Part shown: piece after piece, positions 56,850-64,000 of the stretch
Position numbering within the stretch: the stretch's first letter is position 1
Layout of the letters: every line of letters begins with the position of its first letter
NCBI GenBank assembly: GCA_003116875.1
Contig: BCKT01000014.1
Location: 628,149-692,148, forward strand
Direction: 5' to 3'
Origin: Takashimella koratensis
Lineage: Eukaryota; Basidiomycota; Tremellomycetes; Trichosporonales; Tetragoniomycetaceae
Length of the DNA: 64,000 nt
Notes under the pieces: generated by a model
Databases searched by the model: none
What the model saw: only the letters and a program-made list of their open reading frames with translations
What the model was told of the DNA's origin: nothing
Made by a program: the position numbers and the translations under genes

Positions 56850-59800
56850 ATGGTCTCCCCCTGGTCCATCCCTCTCCCCCTCTCTCCTCCGCGCTCTCCC
56901 GACCTCCTCCGCTTTGACTCTCCCGTCCAGTGGAACATCCCTTCCTCCTCTCTCTCCAAGGTCCCCACCCCCTTCTCTCTCTTGGATGAGAGTTTCGACG
57001 ACATTCCCCCGAATCCGGGGGAGCTTTGCTTGCCGCAAAGCTCGCCTCCTCCACATGACATACAGTCCCCTTCGGCTCAGACCACTCCAGCTTTGGCAAC
57101 CGAGTTGTCTCCTGCGCAAGGTCTCCTCATCTCTCTCCCTCCCACCTCGCCGACCAACGTACCCCCAGTTCCCGTCAGCCCCGTCGTCGTCAAGCCGGCT
57201 AGACGAATGACGGTGGTTCACAAGACCCCTCTCGTCATCCCTGCGGATGCCAACCGACCCCTGTCTCCGTCGGCTCCCGAGTTCGTGCCCTCCATCTCCA
57301 CCGATCCCCAGGCAAACTCAACCGCCCCGCCTGTGGCACATGTTCGGCCCGCTCTGCCACCTGCCCGGCCAGAGCCTCCTCCCCCTCCTTCTCTCGACAC
57401 CCTCGCCCCGTTTGCCTACCATATGGGCCAACCTCCCTCTCCTATCAACCGAACCTGGGTCCCGCCTCCCAACTCCCAAGCCAACCCTACTCTTGCCCCC
57501 TCGTTGCTCCCATTCCGCGCGCCATCCTGTCCAATCGTCATCCGCGCCCCTGAGCCGGCTTTACCCCCCGCCACAGCAAGTACAGTTGTATCCTCCGCCA
57601 CCCCTCCTCCTTCCCTCCCCGGCACAGAGATGACAGAGATGGAAGAGAGCGAGGAAAGTCCCATGGGCGGTGTCATTCGAGCGTTCAGAAACTTCTCGGT
57701 CACGTCTCCTCCCCTCATGGACACGGAGTCCGCCCCAATCACACCGCCGGCTTCTCCCTCGTCCAAAGGGCATAATGGGAATCTCGACCGACCTCCGAGG
57801 TTACGATCGCCATTGACCGTGGCGGTTCTACAGGAATCTGTCGAGGTGAGATGTTCTCCTTGTTGAGGTGAGATGTTCTCCTTCTCTCCTTCCAGTTTAC
57901 TAATACTGGCACAGGTGGACCCATTGCCGAACCCGGTCGTCTCAAACATGATTGAACCCAACGGCGAAGACTCAATGATCAGTGAACTATCGCCCAATGT
58001 TGCGGTGGCCGGAGTTCTTGACGAAGCGGCCGAGCTCAAATCTCTTTCGGCTGAGTTCCGAGAAAACTATGGTCGTTTCCTTGGCGGTCTGGACGAAGTC
58101 ACCGCTCGTCTCTCAAAATCGGCTAAAGGGTGAGCTGGGTAATGGTATCCAATGTAGCTAACATTGAGGTATAGTCACCATGGTCTACCGAATCCCCATT
58201 CGTAAGTCTGCGTGAAGGGTTGACTGACCGATAGCCATTCTGACGAGTCGGCAAATACCCCGAACGAGGACCTCGCCAGCCTCAAGGTGGAGAACCAAAA
58301 GCTTCGAGTAAAGCGAGCGCGCATGCGCTTCCAATACGAGGAGCTCCTCCAACGACATTTTCTGCTCGAGGGGGAACTGAAGGAGTCTAAAAAGGAGGCT
58401 GAGCAGCTCAGGACCGAAGCCCAGGTAGGCACCTGGATCAGCCTACTGCTGACACCCCAGGACGCCGGCTTTATCTCCGTTCTGCTGGAGGGCGAATTAA
58501 GATTGGTGAGTTGCTTGCTCTTCGGTGTCAGCTGACGATCTAGTTCCATAGCGATCTCATGGACATGGGTCACTATGGAGGTGAGTTTCTCTTGAACGGT
58601 CCAGCTGAACGTTGCAGGCGTCCGAGCGGTCGAGATCATCTCCGACGAGGTCATGGCGGTTTACTTCGCCCTCCGCTCTGAACAGCCACAGCCAGGTATC
58701 AAGGTGTCAATTAATCTGTACCTTGACTTCGTAGGTCCCAGCAAAGAGGAGGTACTGACCCCAACAGGATCGGCTGGCTCGAGAGCGTCAAGGGGTAAGA
58801 CAGCGTGGGTTCAGCGCTGACGACAGGCGGGCTCCGTGTTTTACGACTTTTGCGAGGGCTTTTCCTCCGTTGAACACGCCACGGTCGTCTCTGTCACCGG
58901 TGGATGGGGAGCCGCCATCAAGATGAAGGGTAAGCGTGACTTCATGCCCCGCGCTGACCCCCAGCTCATCTTGAGTTCCTCTCGCCCATCCCGACATGCA
59001 AGGCTCTCTTCATCGCGGCGTCAGCTGTGAGTCATCTACTATTACTGAATTGACCACGACAGGATCGTCGATACTTAAAAGCAATCGCGGGTCTGAGCCG
59101 TGGAGCTCAAGAAAAGATCATGGCAGTGCGCTCGACCACCGTCATCGAGGAGGATCCCTTCTTCACTTTGGGCGAGGACAGGCTCTCAAGGATCAGCTGC
59201 CTCTTCACCAGTCCGCCAATAGTCAAGGCGACCAATCCTGACCCTCCCGCCCCGCGCCCCGATCCAAGGCCCACCAAACCCAACGTCAAGCAGGAATCTG
59301 ATTCTAAATCCCGGCTGATTGACCACAGCCGACTCCAAACGCCCATGTCGCTCGCTCTTCCACAGCCAGTACGTATCCTCTTGCTACATCGCTGATCTGC
59401 AGAGTGGCACCCTCGCACCGTGGGCGGAGGTCCGTGGAGTTAGTCCTCCGGGTACGCCTTTGCCTCCATGGATCGAGATTGGTGGCAACGTGGAACGACC
59501 TACACTCCAGCGCCCCCCCCCTCCCCGAAGGACCCTGGCGCACTCGCTCGAAGACAGCGCCGAATCGAGCGATGAGGACCAGCCGCCCGCTGGGCTCCCA
59601 AAGTCCGCGGTGACGTACGTTCGCAGACCTCTCAATGTAAACAAGGAATCGTTCCAGCCGTCCGACGAGGAAAGTCGGGCACCCTCCTCACCTTCGACCA
59701 TCGCGCGGTTCCCGTCGAGTTCGACAGTCACACAGCAATCCAAGCCAGCCCCTTTCCCTGTGAAACCACCGCTCGCTTCGCGCATCACGACCCCTTTTTC

Positions 59801-60485
59801 CAAGTCCCATGTGTCCTCGCTGTTAAGCAGTACCACCCAGTCCTTGGCGTCTGCTCGGGCCATCCATTCAAGGTCTGTCTCGCAGAGTACCGCCACCAGC
59901 GCTGTGCCCAGCAGCAAGACGCCCAAGAAACGGAACGTGACGGCCACCGTCCCGGGGTTCGTATCATCATCCAACCTAACCCCACTTGGGAAGAAAGACG
60001 GGTTGCCTGCGATTCCATGGAGAAAGGTGAGCATCACAGGGTCGTGGCATGCCATGTTTCGTCCCATTAATCCTCTTATTAGTGACAAGCACCAACGCTA
60101 ATCCGGGCACCGCCCGCATCATCCGTTGTGCTCAGAGCGAAAGCAGCATGTACTTGTATCTCAAGGATCTCGATCCTCGTCCTTGCCACCATTATTATAT
60201 CAGTGGCTGGTGCAACGCCCTTAGTTGCAACTTTGGTCACCACTACGATTTGTCCCGCGAGGCCATCAACGTCCTGCGGGCGCTTGCTAAAGAGATGGTG
60301 AGCTCAGCGAAGCGGGGTATGTGAAACAACCGGATGCTGACAAAAGGTAGAACTGTAAGATGGTTCTAAGGGGACAGTGTAGAAAAGCCGATAGAGATTG
60401 TGTGTACTCTCATCATTGCCCGTTAGGGAAGCGGTGCAAGTATGGACCGGGATGCTGGTGGGCAGGGGACTCGTTCAGTCACTAG
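56850..60485 (+). CDS. CCCH zinc-finger protein with coiled coil and DUF7923-like domain
   Basis: A 1013-residue fungal protein in 14 exons: 56850..57845, 57915..58129, 58175..58201, 58235..58424, 58461..58505, 58544..58580, 58618..58730, 58768..58794, 58827..58929, 58965..59026, 59063..59368, 59403..60026, 60136..60297, 60351..60485. Residues 1-400 are Pro/Ser-rich. A coiled coil (LASLKVENQKLRVKRARMRF and on) lies near 425-475. A domain like the fungal DUF7923 follows (FISVLLEGELRLFHSDLMDM, MGHYGGVRAVEII, KVSINLYLDFDRLARERQG, LEFLSPIPTCKALFIAA). After a Ser/Pro linker, the last 100 residues carry two or more CCCH fingers (RPCHHYYISGWCNALSCNFG, CKMVLRGQCRKADRDCVYSH, CPLGKRCKYGPGC). RNA binding is expected from the fingers. 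Nine introns are 32-38 bases. Exon 8 was placed by restoring the domain consensus across a 37-base intron. Confidence 0.75.
57843..57883. repeat. Tandem duplication of a 5' splice site (22-base period)
   Basis: The 19-base sequence GAGGTGAGATGTTCTCCTT occurs at 57843-57861 and again, identical, at 57865-57883. Each copy carries the exon end GAG and donor GTGAGA of the first intron of the CCCH gene. Use of the second copy would add 22 bases and an in-frame TGA at 57864. Confidence 0.9.
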
Positions 60486-61157
60486 GTCGTTCAGTGGACG
60501 TTGGACCCTCCCTTTCTCTCCAGTCTTATTGGGTGATCGAATATTTAGCAAAGGTCATAAGTTGTGTTTCTTAAATCAGATACCACGGGTTGTTTTTCGT
60601 ATTTGACTCCTCGACTCCTCGACTCTTCGATTCTTCCATCCTCTCCCCCTCCCATTTCCTTTTCTCTTCCTGTCCCGGTGACCAACGCAAACCTTGTGTT
60701 CAGTCTCCAGCAACGAGCATGTATATGTGAGATGAACCGACGGGGATGGGCTTTGATCCGACGCAGCGGAGGGTTGACTATGTCATGCGCTTTATAAGCC
60801 CTGTCCGGTCCGGTCCTCCCCCACCCACACGCACACCATACTCACACGCTCGCTCGCTCTCTTTCCTTTAGATACGATTCGGAAAGACGCGAGCTCATGT
60901 GAATTCAAACCTTGAGCGCCGCAGACGTCTGGAGGATTGGATGTGTCCATCCATATTCAAGCCTTATTTTGGAAATCCGCCTCGCGGGTTGACGCCACAA
61001 ACCGAGTCGCTGAAACCGACGTCACACTCAACGTCATTACCCGGTGTCGGGTGGATTTGGAACTTTGGCCATCTCCCACTGCATACAACCCATCAACAGC
61101 GACGAATGCACACATCTTTCCCACCCATCCACATCTACACCTCTGCCTTCAACTAAC
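60486..61157. other. Intergenic, upstream of acetate kinase
   Basis: 672 bases between two plus-strand genes. It holds tandem CTCGACTC-type pieces at about 60605-60640 and CA/CT-rich leader sequence before the kinase ATG. No other feature is recognised. Confidence 0.5.
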
Positions 61158-62755
61158 ATGTACCTCCTCGCAATCAACTGCGGTTCGTCCTCGATCAAGG
61201 GCAAGCTCTTCCCCCTCCCCAAGAGCAAGAACGACCCCCTCTCCTCTGTTGCCGAGATCGCAGTGAGCAATATCGGGTCCAAGGGGGATAACGTCAAAAT
61301 CAAGGTAACATGGACCGAGGACCAAGGCAAGGACGTCGACGACGAAGCAGACGACGGAGGGTCGGTTGAGTGTGAGTAAACAAGGATGGGATTGGGGCTG
61401 ATGATTAGATGCATCACTGTTCCCGCTCATCCTCAAGGCGCTGACGGGGTCGGGTGGGGTCAAGGCTGAAGAGATCAAATATGTGACCCATAGAGTGTGA
61501 GCAGAAGCTCAAGCGGCAGCTTAGCTGATCAGGGTGCAGGGTGCATGGTGGAACACACAAGGCCGGGATCAAGATCACCAAGGGGCACGAAGAAGGGTTG
61601 GCAGAGATGGACAAGTTGTCCGAGTTTGCTCCCCTCCATGTAGGTGTACGACTCAGCTGCGACTGACGGTAGAATCACTCGGCTGTACAGGGTGTTAAAG
61701 CTGTTCTCGATGCGATTCCGGACCACACCTCGCTTCTTCTCTTTGATACCTTGTTCCACGTAAGTCCTCGCCCGGTCTGCAGCCCCAAGGTAGATGCTGA
61801 GAAACGCGTAGCAAACTATCCCGCCCGAAGTGTACACCTACGCCCTCCCACCACCAGACCAGGACGTCGCCATGCCGCTTCGCAAGGTGAGCGAAGAGGA
61901 GTGGTCGACTAGCTACCTCGAGGCTGAGCTAATGGAGCCAGTACGGGTTCCACGGACTGTCGTATGCGTCCATCGTGGACTCTCTCGCTGGGCACTTGGG
62001 CAAGAGCTCCGACGGGGTGAACATCGTCGTAGCGCATCTCGGAAGCGGGGCGTCGTCGGCGTGTATCAAGGACGGCAAGTCAATCGATACGAGTGAGTGA
62101 GAAGATGCCGATACCAGTAGTCGCTGACATCTAGGCATGGGACTGACCCCGCTCGAGGGGCTGATCGGGGGTACTCGGACAGGCACAATTGACCCAACTG
62201 CAATCTTCCATCATACCAAAGACTGTGCGTCGGACGCGGGCCTGGACGGGATGAAAGTGACGAAAGCGGAGATGATCATGAACAAGTAGGTCCTGAAGTC
62301 TACAATAGCTGACAGGTAGGAAATCCGGTCTATCTGCACTTGCTGGGACGACCAACTTTGCCAAGATCGTCTCTCAGGCTTCCGACACCAAAGCCAAATC
62401 GTGTTCCCGAGAAGAACACGAATCATCGTCCCTCGCCTACGCAGTCTACCTCGACCGACTCATGTCGTACATCTCGCAGTACCTGTTCAAACTACTTTCC
62501 ACCACGCCAATGGCCGAGATAGACGGGATCGTATTCTCGGGTGGAATCGGGGAGAAGGCCGCCGATCTCCGCCGAGACGCGTTGGGCAAGTTGCAGTGGC
62601 TTGGTGTGGAGGTGAACGAGGAGAGGAATGGAGGGAAGAATGAAGGGGCCGTGAGGGAGATTACTGCAGAAGGGTCGAAGATCAAGGCGTGGGTCGTGGA
62701 GACGGATGAAGAGGGATGGTGTGCCCGCCTTGCAAGGGAGGAGTTTGGGTTCTGA
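61158..62755 (+). CDS. ACK1: Acetate kinase
   Basis: A bacterial-type acetate kinase (acetate plus ATP to acetyl phosphate plus ADP, reversible), found in some fungi where it pairs with phosphoketolase Xfp. Exons are 61158..61371, 61409..61496, 61540..61639, 61673..61759, 61812..61886, 61942..62092, 62135..62285 and 62320..62755 (433 residues, normal length). Family motifs are the N-terminal [23 protein letters not shown], the catalytic [13 protein letters not shown], the phosphate loop [29 protein letters not shown] and [17 protein letters not shown] near the end. The signature residues for acetate and nucleotide binding appear intact. Seven introns run from 33 to 55 bases. No phosphoketolase gene lies in this window. 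Confidence 0.93.
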
Positions 62756-62907
62756 CAAAGTGTACGGTATTGTTGTTGGGATAGATGCTGCAATGTTAAT
62801 ACATCTTGAGTACAAGAAAAGGGTACTAGTGCGAGTGCTACGTGCGCCAGGTAACAGTCATATGGTCCTATGATCCTGCAATGCTACGGAGTTGCCTGAA
62901 ATCAAGT

Positions 62908-63428
62908 TTAGGCGGTGGGCTTGACGCGCTCAATTCCCTCGGTCGCGGAGACCTCGGACTTGCGGCATGTCTGGAAGTTGCCCATACAAGCCTTGCATGT
63001 GTGCACGTCGCTGAGATTGTTAGCTAGTCTCTAGGTACGATATCCTGTCGGCAGCTGGAGATTATGAAAGCTGAACTCTCGCAAAATCCAAGATCCGCTC
63101 GGAATCTGGGAAGGTGGCAAAGGGGTGAATAGTGACGACTCACCCGGTGCACTCCATCGCGACGCAGCCGGCACCGTTGCAGACGGCGCAGTCCTTGGGG
63201 TTGGCAGAGCAGCCCGAGACCGAGTCTTTAGCACAGTCAACCTTGGACGACTAAGGAGGTCAGTGGGTGTGACCATGGGTGGGTTGCGCAAGGGGTGTAG
63301 TGTAAACTCGGTGGCAAGGTGAACTCACGCCGCAGAAGGTGCAGTTGGAGGGGTCACCAGAGCACTGGGGGATGTCAGCGATAACCCGGACGAGAGGTGA
63401 CGCGATGCGAGTCACTCACAGAAGACAT
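62908..63428 (-). CDS. Cys-rich small protein, metallothionein-like
   Basis: An 84-residue protein with 12 cysteines, encoded by four exons (63428..63420, 63364..63329, 63250..63144, 63010..62908 in coding order). The first exon holds only ATG and two serine codons. Cysteines occur as CSGDPSNCTFC, CSANPKDCAVCNGAGC, CTGDVHTCKACMGNFQTC, that is, mostly C-x(2)-C, C-x(3)-C and C-x(4/5)-C pairs, which would suit metal binding. The C-terminal 20 residues lack Cys. There is no signal peptide, so a cytosolic role in metal binding is the best guess, but a zinc-ribbon-like fold is another possibility. It is divergent from the acyl-CoA dehydrogenase. Confidence 0.7.
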
Positions 63429-63797
63429 GTTGGTTGGGTTGATGTGTGGGTGAGTAGGAGAATGAGCGATGAAGAAGTCGGAGATGGGGAGGGGGCTGAG
63501 CGTGGTCGGAACGAGACGACAGCCGAGTGACGTAGCCGCGGGATCTCCCGTCAGCCAATCACAGACCACGTGATGGTCAGCCGTTGCTAGGATGAAACAA
63601 CCCTAAGGGTCACACTAAAATTGCTCCATGCGACGCCGGTTTGCATTCCGGGGCGACCAGCACAGTTAACCGGTGGGAAACGACAAGGACACGACACCCG
63701 TGGTCTACATCAACACACCGCGATCACCTTTCCCTCTTCTCTCAACCTCATCCACGCCACCCGCCCACCCCCAACTCACCCACACCACACCACCACC
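63429..63797. promoter_or_regulatory. Divergent promoter, Cys-rich protein / acyl-CoA dehydrogenase
   Basis: 369 bases between divergent starts. The right half, before the dehydrogenase ATG, is C-rich with CCACC repeats. I could not identify a metal-response element. Confidence 0.5.
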
Positions 63798-63987
63798 ATG
63801 CTCAGTCGTGCTCTCCGCTCCACCTGCCCGGCCACTGCCGCCGCGCGCTTCACTCCTGCTGCCCGCTCCTCGCTCCGCGCGTTCTCCGTCTCCTCGGCTC
63901 GCCGCGAAGAGCTTACGCGCCCGGCTATCGATACCCCGCTCAGTCTATGGAACTTTACCGAGGAGGAGACCATGCTCCGCGAGACGG
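63798..63987 (+). CDS. Acyl-CoA dehydrogenase, mitochondrial (3' partial, first exon)
   Basis: The first exon encodes 63 residues and one base before a GTAAGT donor at 63988. The Arg/Ala-rich start (MLSRALRSTCPATAAARFTP) is a mitochondrial presequence with a cleavage-like FSVSSARR. The sequence then reads IDTPLSLWNFTEEETMLRET, the N-terminal helix typical of short- or branched-chain acyl-CoA dehydrogenases, FAD enzymes of beta-oxidation or branched amino-acid breakdown. The catalytic part lies beyond the window, so subclass is inferred only. Confidence 0.7.
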
Positions 63988-64000
63988 GTAAGTCGATAAC

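Noticed and set aside
58740..58767. A 16-base intron in the CCCH gene after GAGGAG
   Set aside because: Too short to splice; a 37-base intron starting at 58731 keeps phase and restores the domain sequence.
59384..60088. A 234-codon minus-strand frame opposite the CCCH gene
   Set aside because: Lies wholly inside a supported exon and has no splice or family evidence.
1..64000. CRISPR arrays, phage genes, insertion sequences or other prokaryotic systems
   Set aside because: The window is clearly nuclear eukaryotic DNA; no spaced direct repeats, transposase or terminal inverted repeats were seen.

Overview
The window is nuclear DNA of a GC-rich fungus. Almost every gene is split by short GT-AG introns, and a GCTGAC- or CTAAC-like branch site sits 8-20 bases before many acceptors. 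Starts lie in CC(A/G)CCATG-like contexts behind CT-rich leaders. The gene set (Kre9-type GPI protein, Dsc3, Bbc1/Mti1, GH71 glucanase, Cti6, Mus7/Mms22, acetate kinase, ClpP) fits a basidiomycete, probably a Tremellomycetes-like yeast. That placement is inference from gene content and intron style; no marker gene settles it.

I rebuilt 26 protein genes by hand, checking splice sites and reading phase at each junction, plus one intron-containing tRNA. Two are cut by the window edges: TAF12 at the left and an acyl-CoA dehydrogenase at the right. Left part (0-29 kb): TAF12, MESH1/HDDC3, a HAM1-domain lipid-binding-like protein, a citrate carrier, a Kre9-like GPI protein, ILV6, a small unknown gene with an 11-base exon, COX8, tubulin cofactor E, DSC3, BBC1/MTI1 and an unknown 170-residue protein. 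Middle (29-46 kb): a peroxisomal acyl-CoA ligase, a 3.6 kb gene-poor stretch, a Ser-rich protein, a mitochondrial TPR protein, tRNA-Ala(AGC), an unknown 172-residue protein, EFG1, a CTI6-like PHD protein and an ambiguous small gene. Right part (46-64 kb): a GH71 alpha-1,3-glucanase, mitochondrial ClpP, MMS22/Mus7, an unknown 145-residue protein, a CCCH zinc-finger protein, acetate kinase, a Cys-rich small protein and the acyl-CoA dehydrogenase start.

These are mostly housekeeping genes with no operon-like logic. Loose themes are mitochondrial function (carrier, COX8, ILV6, TPR protein, ClpP, acyl-CoA dehydrogenase), acyl/acetyl metabolism (peroxisomal ligase, acetate kinase, acyl-CoA dehydrogenase) and the cell wall (Kre9-like protein, GH71 enzyme). 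Several neighbours share short divergent promoters: COX8/TBCE, EFG1/CTI6 and CLPP/MMS22.

I found no defence system, mobile element or secondary-metabolite cluster. The most unusual signal is in the intron lengths. None of about 43 introns left of 28.4 kb is shorter than 45 bases, whereas about 35 of 60 introns to the right are 32-40 bases long.
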